From positions 7,113,501 to 7,177,500 of the forward strand of contig NC_054750.1 in assembly GCF_018143015.1 (NCBI RefSeq): a stretch of DNA of 64,000 bases, in the 5' to 3' direction. How positions within the stretch are numbered: position 1 is the stretch's first letter; the number at the start of each line of letters is the position of its first letter. The notes beneath the pieces are model-generated. The model worked only from the letters and a program-made list of their open reading frames with translations, ran no database searches and was not told where the DNA came from. Source of the DNA: Lytechinus variegatus. Lineage: Eukaryota; Echinodermata; Echinoidea; Temnopleuroida; Toxopneustidae. Below, one piece after another: positions 47,706 through 58,300 of this stretch. The position numbers and the translations under genes were made by a program.

Positions 47706-48530
47706 AAAAAATCACCATTTACTATGTATGTGATCAAGATGTTAGATTTGACTGAAATCTAAAGTAGATGTGGAATCTCATAATATTTCGTTTGGATGTA
47801 TGAAAACTGAAGTCAAACCCTCTTCTCCGGTCGAATATATTAAGTGTGCATTGATCATTCAAAAGAGCAACTTGTCTGTTATATGCACCTTCAGCTGTTG
47901 CGCAGGAAGTAGAATATTTTTTGAAGTGGAATTTTAAGATGATGAATATATTTGCTGCTAGGCGGTTTGATTGTTTTTTCATATGATTACGCTAGATTTG
48001 TATTTAGCCAGTATTGTTGATAGATTGTATAATTGGAAAAATTAATGTTTTTAATAATTGAGTCTGTATAGGCTCCACTTGAAAAAAAGGTCTTTCATAG
48101 AAGGGTCCCCTCCCCATGTTTACAAAAAATAGTTAATTTTGTGGCAATAAGCTGTGCTGTGTATAATTGAGTGCAGAAAGTACAATATTGCCCATTTGCT
48201 TTTATGATGAAAACAATATATTGTAATTGAATTTGATTTAGTGCGTTTTAAAAGACACATTGAAACCTTTAATAACTTTAATTTAAACATGATCTTTTTG
48301 GAATTCAGGCAATAGGGTCAGAAGGAATTAAGGATTACATATACTTGTAGTTTATCAAAATAAACTTTAAAAAATCAACAACTTGATAGTCATTTCCTCA
48401 GGATTGTAATAAAAAGATGTTATTATTTGTGAGGGTTACATTTAATGTATTTTCATTTGTGATTGTAAATTCAACCATAATATTTTAGTCATTTTGTAAT
48501 GTAGATTTCTTCCTTGTAAACAATTGTTGC

Positions 48531-49195
48531 TGCCCTTTCACAGGTTACCAAATTCGTAAATTTGAATGATTTCAGTGAAAAATAATTCTAATGAAATATT
48601 TTTAACACGTGTGAAACCAAACTAGAATCATGAGCGCTAATCACAATCACAAATTAAAATTCTTCTTCGGAGGTGAATTTTAAGTTGCATCAAGGCTTGA
48701 CCTCCAGAACATCTTTTGGAGGAGCTTTAGGTGACCTTTCAAGCAGATAATACAATTGTCATGCACTCATCATATTGCAATTCAGTGCTTTGATTGACAA
48801 TTCACCAAGGACAATACCCCTCCGCTCGGGAATTCGAATTCAAATCACAGTTTTGGAGTGAGCGTGTGAATGGTCCGATGATTCTAAAGACAAATTGCAA
48901 TCATCATTACAATGTACAATGATAATTAAAAATTCATGTGTGAAAATGTGTGCCTTTTAGACAGATGATTACGAATCTATGAGGGATGAACTTACCATGA
49001 TGATTTATCATTTTGTTCCATCTATTGCCTGGGTATATTGAAGGAAAGATTTCTCTACCTATCAAATTTGTGATCTTACTGCCCTTTCACATGGTTAAAT
49101 CAATTATAATCTGAATGATGATTCCAGTGAAAAATTAGGATGACAAATGTTTAGCACGTGTGAAACCAAACTAGAACATGATTAGAATCACAAAT
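48531..49195 (+). repeat. Pair of ~115-bp direct repeats, 550 bp apart, in SYDE intron 1
   Basis: 48531-48650 and 49081-49195 share CTGCCCTTTCACA, CAGTGAAAAATTA-like and CACGTGTGAAACCAAACTAG. The second copy ends about 45 bp before exon 49242. Confidence 0.7.
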
Positions 49196-49241
49196 GCTTT
49201 ACATCTTTACATTCTTTTTCTTCTCACCATCCCATTCCTAG

Positions 49242-49399
49242 GTGTATTGAAGGACTATCTGCGGGAGTTACCAGATCCTTTGATGCCTCCTGCCATGGTA
49301 GAGAGGGTCATGACGATACTGTCTGGATCCTCACCAGACGATCCTGTATGTAACGGAGATGATGCCCTCGCTGTCATGGATGTCGTTGGCCACAACAAA
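49242..49399 (+). CDS. SYDE RhoGAP exon: middle of RhoGAP domain
   Basis: Seen: 158 nt after the acceptor TTCCTAG, ending AACAAA|gtaagg. Entry phase 1 matches the previous exon: the split glycine codon G|GT is restored, giving ...INIITG|VLKDYLRELPDPLMPP. It ends on a codon boundary. Known: the K-x-x-x-R-x-L-P-x-P-L motif is the RhoGAP core that packs against the GTPase, and the vertebrate SYDE proteins have the near-identical ITGILKDYLRELPTPLI at this junction. The intron before it is about 10.1 kb, swollen by a 4.9 kb DNA transposon and many small elements. This direct junction is the conserved one; the candidate cassette exons in that intron would interrupt it. Confidence 0.92.
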
Positions 49400-49589
49400 G
49401 TAAGGCTTTCACCAATTGGTGATAGACATGTCGGTGCAAGAATATAGTCATCAAGCACAGACTCATACTAGTATTTGACACTTTTTTTACCAATGACAGA
49501 TCGAGAGTGAAGACTGGCTCTGTCTGTGATTGATATTCTGGTTGAAAGGGGCTTTTGTATGCAAATATATTTAACGTCATTCTGGCAAT

Positions 49590-50464
49590 ATAGACTGCAT
49601 TTATGCGACCTCAAGCCAGAATCATGATTCAAAACACAATCATGAATCACAATACCACAGAATCAGGGTTTAGACGACTTTCGTTCCAAAGCCCTTTCTC
49701 CTCGGATTTGGGCCAATCCAGCGTGAATCACAGTGCATAGTTTGACCCAGCAAGTGTAGGTCAACTTTTTCACGCGTGTATTAACTTCACGGCGGCTGCT
49801 ATGTTTTTGCATGCTATACGTACAGTACAGCGCAGCTCAATCGCATAGTCGTGTGCAACGTTTGCTCGGCTCTCAAAAACTCAATCTTTTGCTTCCAGAA
49901 TTCAGTCTAAAATGCATCACTTTGTTTCTGTTTACTTGTATTTGATCTTGTTGGTTCATCGAAAATGTAGTTTGGAAGTGAATTTCAGCGCAGATCCTAT
50001 TCAATATTGGCACTGTTAACCACAACTTGAGCTCATTGTCTGTCCTGTTAATTCTCTACTAGAACTTGAAGTTGAAGTCATGACAAAAAAAAATGAAAGC
50101 AGCAGACGATGTGATGACAAGCACAGAACTTGAAGTTAAATGTATGTGACAAGAATGCATGCATAGCACAAATGCACATATATACTGAGCATAAAGCATG
50201 CCTTGAGCTTTAATAGAGTCAAACCAAAGTAGCCCGACACATTGACGTCATAGAATCATGATTCAAATCAGGATTACGTTTATACAACCTTTTTCGTTTG
50301 TGATTCTACAGAAATGTCTTTCTAAACGCCCCTTTTTCCATGTTACATGTTTTTTTATTTGAAAAACGTTTATTTTTCACTTTTGACTAAACGCGACAGT
50401 GATTCTGCAGAATCATGATTTGAATCGTGATTCTAGGGTAAAAAAGTGGCACCTTAACGCACCC
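49590..50464. mobile_element. MITE-like element with repeated GAATCATGATTC words, in SYDE intron 2
   Basis: GAATCATGATTC and variants cluster at both ends (49618-49670 and 50250-50440). The outer ends show a weak inverted match around TGCATTTATGCGACC and GGTGCGTTAAGGTGCC. Boundaries approximate. Confidence 0.5.
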
Positions 50465-50760
50465 ATAGAAATCACTGCCATGTTTTTGTAAGTTTTCACA
50501 GCAATAACGTAAAATGCCATATGTCTGATTAAAATTGGTTGTATGGTTTCTCAATGGCCATGCATAATAATGCTAATAATGATAAAAGTAGTGATGACTT
50601 AGTTTTCATCACGAGGATGGCATCTACTTATGATATATTTGTAGTCAAGTTAGAAAATTGGAGAAATAACTCAAAAGCAAGAAAGTTTAAACATAATTTG
50701 AACAGTTTCATTTATTGGGTATTTAATTGTATTTGTATTCTATTTATTCAATCACAGTAA

Positions 50761-51331
50761 AAGGAAACCAAAACCCAAGACTAGAAGTAATCTTATTTGA
50801 AAGAGTAAAATGAGAGTTACAATAAAAAAAAAGTTCATCAAAATCGGTTAAGAAATAAGCAAGTTATGGGAATTTGAAAACTCTTGTTGTACTTTCTATG
50901 GGCATCCTCAAATTGGCAAACGTGCTTCAAAATGGCTGATTTTGTGGACAACTCTCCATTTGTTTTGTACACAAATTTTCAGATTTTCCTCATCTTTCAA
51001 ATTGCATCTTGCCTCCTTCTGAGCACAACATATGTCATGGGAAAATATAATCCACACCATATTATGTCAAGGTCAGGAGGAGATAATGTGAAATATGTAA
51101 AATAAAGGGGAAAATCTGAAAATATGTGTGCAAAACAAATGGAGAGTTGTCCACAAAATCAGCCAATTTGAAGCACGTTTGCCAATTTTAGGATCCACAT
51201 AGTAAGTACAAGACTTTTTCATCGTCCATAACTTATTCATAACCGATTTTGATGAAACTTTCTTTTAAATTGTTTCTTTCAATTTACTCTTTCCAATAAG
51301 ATTGCTTCTCTTCTTGGATTTTGGTTTCCTT
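50761..51331. mobile_element. 571-bp long-armed palindromic MITE (TTAA type), in SYDE intron 2
   Basis: Arms of about 190 bp. Left AAGGAAACCAAAACCCAAGA; right, inverted, AAGGAAACCAAAATCCAAGA. Both contain TCATCAAAATCGGTTA-like and CAAACGTGCTTCAAAATGGC-like stretches. Flanks GTAA and TTAA suggest a mutated TTAA duplication. Confidence 0.85.
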
Positions 51332-51532
51332 TTAAATAGTCTGCTAGCGGCTTAACGCTGCTTTTCAGCAAGGGCGTGAACAATGCTAAATAATAAAAAA
51401 ATGAGAAAGAGTTTTAGAAAATAATAACAAGGAGAGCATAATACAACAAAACATGAACATAATGCAAAGATAAAATAGCAAAAACCTATTTTTACAGTAT
51501 AGTCATGAAATGATGAGCTCATGAAACATCAA

Positions 51533-51752
51533 CATGAGGGTAATCAAGTATGAATGATTCATTTGCGTATTTTTTTTTTAGGTCACATGATCATGGTCAA
51601 AGGTCATTTTTGGTCAGTGGACATAATATTTTATGATCATATTAGTGTTTTCATCTGTGAATAATTATTCATTAGCTGTTTTCAAAGGCAGCACTGCTGC
51701 TATATCAAATTGCATAATGCAGGCGAGACTGCCAGAGGCGTTTCACTTGTAT
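51533..51752 (+). mobile_element. 3' fragment of the DR1-unit element, in SYDE intron 2
   Basis: GGTCACATGATCATGGTCAA and AGGTCATTTTTGG, then GCAGCACTGCTGCTATAT and AATGCAGGCGAGACTGCCAG, match the right end of 6850-8121. Confidence 0.8.
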
Positions 51753-52169
51753 AGACAATGCTCCATATATTTTATGTTCATATCTAAAGCATGCTTATGT
51801 CATGAAGTGTTTTTTTTCTTGAGCTGGGTAAAGATAACTCCATTTAATTTCTCCTGCAATAAATGAATTACAACTCTAAAATTACCTGTAATTTCAAGTT
51901 TTCTTAATGCTCAACATTAAAATTCTACAGATCTTCTAATTGCAATTTCATAAAACTGGTATTGATTAAAGCAAACTTATATCAATGTCGAATCAACAAA
52001 TTTTAATATTTTTAAATGTATATAAATCTCTCTACGTAAATCATATTTTTATGTAAACTATACATGATTAGTCTTCGGATTACTACTGTATTGTATGAAT
52101 TCAATAAACCAAAATTGAATTTAATTGAATTAAATTGACTTACAATTGAATTTTCTTATCTCTACATAG

Positions 52170-52443
52170 CAGGAGACAGTGGAATACATCCTTGACCACC
52201 TGAAAAACGTCATCATCCACAGTGAGCGTAACAAGATGACGCCCTACAACCTCGCCGTCTGCTTTGGTCCCGTCCTCATGAGCTCTGGCAAGGAAGACGG
52301 GCGTGGAGGTCGAGGGTCGCGCGGCACAGCCGACGTCCGAGCAGAAATCCCAAGAGGGGATTCCAGGGAGAAATCTGTGGATTGTGCAGAGAAACATATA
52401 GAACTCCTGTCTTGTCTACTAGAAGTGTGGCCAGTTAGGAGAG
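52170..52443 (+). CDS. SYDE RhoGAP exon: C-terminal part of RhoGAP domain
   Basis: Seen: 274 nt after the acceptor CTACATAG, starting CAG GAG ACA in phase 0 and ending AGGAGAG|gtacat in phase 1. It encodes QETVEYILDHLKNVI, then NKMTPYNLAVCFGPVLM with the conserved Asn of the NLAxxFGP motif, a low-complexity Gly/Arg/Ser loop, and HIELLSCLLEVWP. Known: in RhoGAP domains the NLAxxFGP motif lies close to the switch regions of the bound GTPase. Vertebrate SYDE1 has the matching stretches NRMTPQNLAVCFGPVL and HIEVLHYLLQSWP, also separated by a variable loop. The exon is notably GC-rich against its AT-rich introns, as expected for coding sequence. Confidence 0.93.
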
Positions 52444-53011
52444 GTACATTATTTGTGAATCCATGAGGCAAAATCCATGAGGCACTTCATAAGCAGGAGA
52501 CACTACTCCCTGAACAACTCTCATTCTCCTTTACTTTGAAAATTGATCTAGGAGCTCTTCAAAATATCATACATGAATCTAAAATAAATCTGTTTTCATA
52601 TCAATGAATAGGCCCTCAATGCATAAATCTAAATTTTCACAAATATTTTCTTGTAGCTACCAGTGAAAATCAAAGTAATGAAAACCAGTCTTGTCAAAAC
52701 CTTTGATAAATGTATTCACAGATTCATTGTACTGACTTATGATAACATGAATGCACATTTGTTCAAAGACAGATGCAGAGTGATAACCTTGATCACAGAT
52801 GTCTGGAATAGATAGGGTACCTTGCAAGCAAAGTACCACAAAAATCATGAAGGATATTTGTGTGAATAGGATATAAATTAGGTTGTATACGTACAAATGT
52901 AACGGCTAAAGGAAAAAAATCTTTTCAGTGAATGTGTAATCAAAGAAAGAATTTTGAAGCATTGAATATCCTACTATTGTTTGTTCCTCCTTTCCTTTTC
53001 AAATATGTAGG

Positions 53012-53258
53012 TCTGGAAACTGATAACTCTGACAACTCTACTGCCAGCAAGGTGTCTGATGATAAACCATCCTCAGACAAGCCATCATCAGATGAACCAG
53101 TGGCTCCAGACAATCAGGAGGAGGATAGCTGTTATCATAGCAACGATGACCTCAATGATGGTCCAGCTCCTGGTGAAGGGGAAGCCAGACAGAAGAAGGA
53201 GTCGGATTCTTCAGAGGTCAACTGGGACTCTGAGAATCTTGAAGTCTCTGCTTGTTAG
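53012..53258 (+). CDS. SYDE RhoGAP terminal coding exon: acidic, Ser-rich tail
   Basis: Seen: after the acceptor ATATGTAG the split Gly codon is restored (G|GT) and 81 further codons follow, ending at TAG 53256-53258. The sequence is disordered-looking: GLETDNSDNSTASKVSDD, then repeats of SSDKPSSDE, an acidic stretch, and a final NWDSENLEVSAC. There is no domain or membrane segment. Known: human SYDE1 also ends in an acidic, Ser-rich tail but carries a longer C-terminus closing in a Leu-rich helix. Inference: this is the genuine C-terminus of the protein, shorter than the vertebrate one. An alternative longer isoform spliced elsewhere cannot be excluded. Confidence 0.85.
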
Positions 53259-54567
53259 AAGAATCGGTGGCAGCGGTGGGATGATGAACCCATGCTAACC
53301 CTTAACATGGCAGAGAATTAGCAGCTCAGTGCGAGTTATGTGTATTAAAGGAAACCCAAGGAGAGTTTCAATCTTATCGGAAAGAGCAAAATGAGAGGAG
53401 CAATTTGCTGCAAGTTTCATCAAAATCGGTTATAGAATAATAAAGTTAAGGAAGTTTGAAAAGTCTTGCAATACTTTCCTTAGGGATCCTCAAATTTATT
53501 CTCTCCTTGGGTTTTGGTTTCTTGGAAGTGGTGCCATTTGGCAACTTCTGCATGTTAAGGGTTAAATGGGTGGAAGCGGTAGGATGGAGAATCCACATTA
53601 GATGTATGACGGCAGTTGGATTAAGATCCCTGCCATTGAAATTCCCTGAATAACCAACAGATGGTATTCCAATATGGCCCCAAAACTTAAGATTAGTGTA
53701 GACCCTTTAAACCATGTCCAGGGTAGTGTGATATCTTTCTACTTAAGTCACATAACATGTTACCTTGAAGTATTCATTATTTAAGCTTGTTCCTTGGTCT
53801 TGAAACTTGCCACTCGTTTCAAGAAAAAAGAAAATCCCCTTATTCTTTGTACTAGAAAAATCCTACGTGTCCATGAATTATAGAGGTTTCCATGTAGAGT
53901 GTTCAATGAATCTTTGATTATTATCAATTATTACCTACTCCAATTGGATTTCTTGCTTTAGAATGATGTCATAGTTCCTGAGCAAAACAGTTGTAGAAGA
54001 GAAATGTTTTCTTTTTAAATAGTGATTTTGATGTTATCTCTGGAATAGCCTGCAGTGCAATAGGGGCCTAAACTCTAGGCCTTGGTTTATTTAGTTAAAA
54101 CTTGAAAATAGATTAAGATTGACTCTCACATTGTCAACGAAAACTGAATGACGTGCAATTGTAACAGTTGTAATGCTTCAAGATAACCTCTATGTGCAGC
54201 TGCACTCAAGACATTCAAAGAATTGCCTTGGGGACGAAGGATGAAATACTGTAGATGGAAAGGGAAAACCCCTCTCTGTTATATGTATTCATGGAGCATG
54301 GAAGGCGAGACATGACCTGAATAAACTTGTTATTACTACCAAGGGGATTATCATCAAACTCCTAGTTAGCACACGTGGGTTTTAATTTGAGTTCAGCCAA
54401 TAAACGAGGTTCAAAGAAATTGGTGTATTTAAAGAAACTAGGGAAATTTCATGAGCTACTTGTAAAGTTACCCATGACATCATCACTTGGATATGCCAAG
54501 GAATGGGTGATATTTACTCCTTCATTTAATTGTACCGTTTGAAGTTCAAATTTATAGGTACAATAAA
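53259..54567 (+). other. Probable 3' UTR of the SYDE gene
   Basis: Downstream of the stop there is no further coding-looking frame. AATAAA hexamers occur at 54320, 54399 and 54562; I cannot tell which, if any, is used. A degenerate palindromic MITE (53349-53522) sits inside this interval and would be transcribed. The span given ends at the last of these hexamers and is an inference. Confidence 0.4.
53349..53522. mobile_element. Degenerate relative of the 50761 MITE in the SYDE 3' UTR
   Basis: TTAA at 53345-53348, then AGGAAACCCAAGGAGAGTTT and TTTCATCAAAATCGGTTAT. The right end is CTCTCCTTGGGTTTTGGTTT. The middle is deleted relative to 50761-51331. Confidence 0.75.
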
Positions 54568-55091
54568 ACATCGTTTGCAAACATTATAGAGTCTTATGTA
54601 TTTTGGCACAGATTCAGTTTATGTTCAGTTTTATTTTAAGATTATTGAAAGTACCGTCAGTTTTGTTGATAAAGATCCAGGAAAAAATTGACATAATTTG
54701 GCAATTTTCAGGTTATGTGAAAAGTCATGTGGACCTGTATAAACAGCTTTTATTGTAGATGAATGGTTGAATATGTGTTTTTTGGGGGTAGGGGGTGTTG
54801 CAAGAAATGTATTTATAATCAATAGCAACCTCACAGGTGATAGATCAATTTCATATTATTCAGCAAATATATTTCTATTGTCTGTTTGTTGTAATAAACA
54901 GAAGAGCAATCAAATACATTTAAGATCAGTGCTTGGGATCTGAAATTGATCTGAGATTGACTTGCAATCGATCAGTAGTTTCTTGTAATGCTCCCTCAAT
55001 AGTGGAGTAATAGTTTAGTTGTCAATCTGGCCCCCAAATCACAAAGTTTAGTGATTGCTCTTACAGTTGAATTGTATGACTGATTACACAT
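54568..55091. other. Gene-free stretch
   Basis: Nothing recognised; AT-rich. Confidence 0.5.
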
Positions 55092-55353
55092 GGGCCCCAT
55101 CTTACAAAGATTTAGGATTGATCCGATCAACCTCAACTGTATGGAAATCCATCCATGTGATAATTTTTTCCACAGGAAATTTGCACGAAGTTCATCATAA
55201 ATAAAGAAAAGCACACTGAATTTTCAAGAAAACAATAAATGTGTATATCTAGAAAATATTTTGAACAAACATGCAGTTTCGATGGTGACATTGCTGGCTT
55301 TCCATAGTTGTGGTCAAACAGATCAGTAGCAACTCTTTTTAATAAGAGGGGGA
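55092..55353 (+). mobile_element. GGGCCC-ended MITE, copy 2
   Basis: GGGCCCCATCTTACAAAGAT, GATTGATCCGATCAACC, TATGGAAATCCATCCATGTG, with a more decayed right end near AGCAACTCTTTTTAATAAGA. Same orientation as 12696-12978. Confidence 0.75.
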
Positions 55354-58300
55354 CCATGGTGACAAATGCAGTTGATCGACTAGGTTTTGTGTCACAGGGC
55401 CCTGATAACAGAGAGTGAATACCGTGTCCCAACACAAATTACAAACTCACCACCTCTAGATCTGTATGTTGCCTGGGGTAGTATTGCAAAAGAAAACTAG
55501 ATTCAGAAAGAATCTATCAAGGTTTAAAAATATATGAACTACTGTAGTACCCTTTTGTTCTTCACATGTGTTTAGAATGGATATCTACAAATTAAGGCAT
55601 TGTCAAAGACTGCATGCTCCAAACCTACAAATCATTCTGTCCAATGATGCCATAAATGTGACCTTACATTCCACTTTTTAATTGTTTCTTTAAAAATCTG
55701 CTAATTTCTCTTATCTAATATCCTAATTGATTTTTTGTTGTTGTTTCATTAGATATATTGGTTCAATAGTCAGTGATTCTTTTTCAAGGATTGGACAGTT
55801 ATTGGTGCAAAATATAAGCTGCAACATGTTTTAACTGAAATATATTTCTGTTGCTGTTTATGTATGCATGTGCATTAATGAGTGTTTCTCAGCCTGTCCT
55901 TCTATACTCTAAAGAAATAAATGTTAGACATATTATCCCATTTGAGTATAATCGACCAGGTTTTTTTTTTTTAATGCTATGGGGGTATTGTTCAAGAGGG
56001 TTGGGCAATATAATTAGTAGCACTTGAGCTTGGTTAATCATTTACAAAATCATTATTTTATTTTGGTAAATCTAAATTTGCTCAGAACTATACTCCTTTT
56101 TTTTCCCTTTTATTTTTGTGTTTGTTAAACTTATTTATTGCCAATGCAAGTTTATGTAGATGCTCACCCTCCCCCCCCCCCCCCCGATATATTAGTGACC
56201 ATTATTCATTTCACTCTGTGGAATTTTAGACTTGAATCGACTTGTAGTTGAATATTTAGAAGCAATATGTTTAAAAGGAGTCAACACAGTCTAACCAATA
56301 ATCAATCATATTTTGTTTTGTCAAAGCAATCAAAACACTTTGAACAATCCACTTTCTTTATTTAGATAATTTATATATAATGTTATTTTCATCACAACAA
56401 TCAATGTGTTGAACAATCCAAGTCCCCCAATTTGTCTATATTTAGAATATCCCGTTGCCTAAAGAAGTAGATGTAGTTAGTATTCTATAACCAAGTTCTG
56501 GGTCTAGGCTCAGCGGAGAGTAGTGCAATATCAATCAGAAAGACAATTTTATGTGAATTCAAGTCAAACTTGTGTGTTACCAATGTTGTACAGTGTGTAT
56601 ATAGTAGTTTACTCTTGTATATGATAACTTAAATGAATCCTTTATCAAAACATTTTTCCAGAATGGTAGTTTTATTCAAGACAAGGCTTGGAGATGTATC
56701 TGAACCTTGCGATGAAGGTGTTTTTCAGGATGGTCATGTTTAAGGAACTTATATTCTTGGCTTTGGTGTTGATCGGGTTGACCTGCAGGAGCAGAATGAG
56801 ATGAAATGCTTTAGTTGTGCCCGAGGTTTGCACATCATAGAGTCACTTACTCAGGAAGCCACTAGCAGTACAGGTATGTGCAAATCCATATGTATCCCAG
56901 GGGTGCGTTGCCATCATGTTTCCGTGATGCGTGTATACATATTGCTCATGAGCTAAATCACGGTACACCACATCCGTTGTGCGGGTTAGTATACTGTACT
57001 TTCCTCACAATGAGGAACTCTGAGGAAATAATTAATGGGACAGTGAAGTCGAGCAGAATGTACAATGAGATGAAGGGGTTAGTTTTGAAGAGTCTGTTTT
57101 GTGCAGAGAACTCTGGGACGTCCATACAAGACTTTTAATCTGGTCTTCTCGCTTCTGCCAAGTCCAGGGAACCCTCTGTTTTCAAGCCTTTGCCCATTCA
57201 ACTGGTGGGATGTTTGCATATCAGGAGTGCAGATAAGTGTGCCAATGCTGGATATCTCTCGCAATTGGACAGACAGCATGTATGGCTTCATGAACTGCAA
57301 AAGGAAATGCAAGTGGGACTTTCTAATAGTTGGACAGTGTACATTGAAGGTCATATCACAGAATCACGATCCCACTCCTGACACCACATGTATCATGTGA
57401 CATCTTGGATCCGCCCTCTTTGCTTGATTCGTCATAGAATTATACATCTGTGCCAAACAATGAATGTGTCGGATGGCAGATATACCTCTTATGAACAAAA
57501 TTCTGTCAAGTAAATGAATTTTAAATATATATAAGGAATGGCCCTCTCTGGAAACTTTGCTAGGGAATAGTTGGTGATTGGAATCAGAGTTCCAATTGGA
57601 GTGTTTTCTTGCTTTAATTCTATTGAAACGAAAAGCCTTTACAAACCACCAAAATCTACGAAAGTTATCCAGTGCTGCTAAAAGTTAGCATAATGAAGGA
57701 TTAAAGACCATGGTATAACAAATGTAGTGATTTAATTAGAATTGTAGAAACAGATGCTGTTTATTATTCAATTTGTTGTAATGTCAAGATTTCTTTGCTA
57801 CATGCTGAGCATGTCAAGATTGTATTGAAGCAGAGTATAAGATAGAAATGCTAGTTTTCAGAAAAATTAAGATATGGATAGCAAAAAAGGGAGATTATTT
57901 CAGTAATGTATTCAAACTGGCTTGAAATATGTATTTCGCTTAGATTGACAGTGCCATAATAACACTGATAAATCATTTTTTTATTTGCAAACACTATCAA
58001 TGTACATTCAATAAAAGGTTTCTCTAAATCTACCAAGAGTTAATGAAAATTTCACCTGAAATGTATTCAAGTTCATTCCCCTTAGTTAGTTTCAGACATG
58101 TATTCTTTCTAATCAGAGGCTTGTCATATGAATCATTTTTATTGACTTACATTCAGAAGTTTTATTCAATGTGTAATCAGTATGCTGGGAAAGCTTAGTT
58201 CTAAATACCTTTTCAGCCTATCTCTTGAAAATCTTCAAAGAAACACTGTCATTAAACCGACAAGTCCAAAATTCCATACCTGCCATTAAAATTCTGAGTG

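Noticed and set aside
48531-49195. Direct repeats as long terminal repeats of a retroelement
   Set aside because: They are only ~115 bp, with ~430 bp between them, no primer-binding site or polypurine tract recognised and no coding sequence.
56878-57400. Overlapping 86- and 99-codon frames
   Set aside because: They overlap in different frames, no recognisable domain, no splice context and composition like the surroundings.
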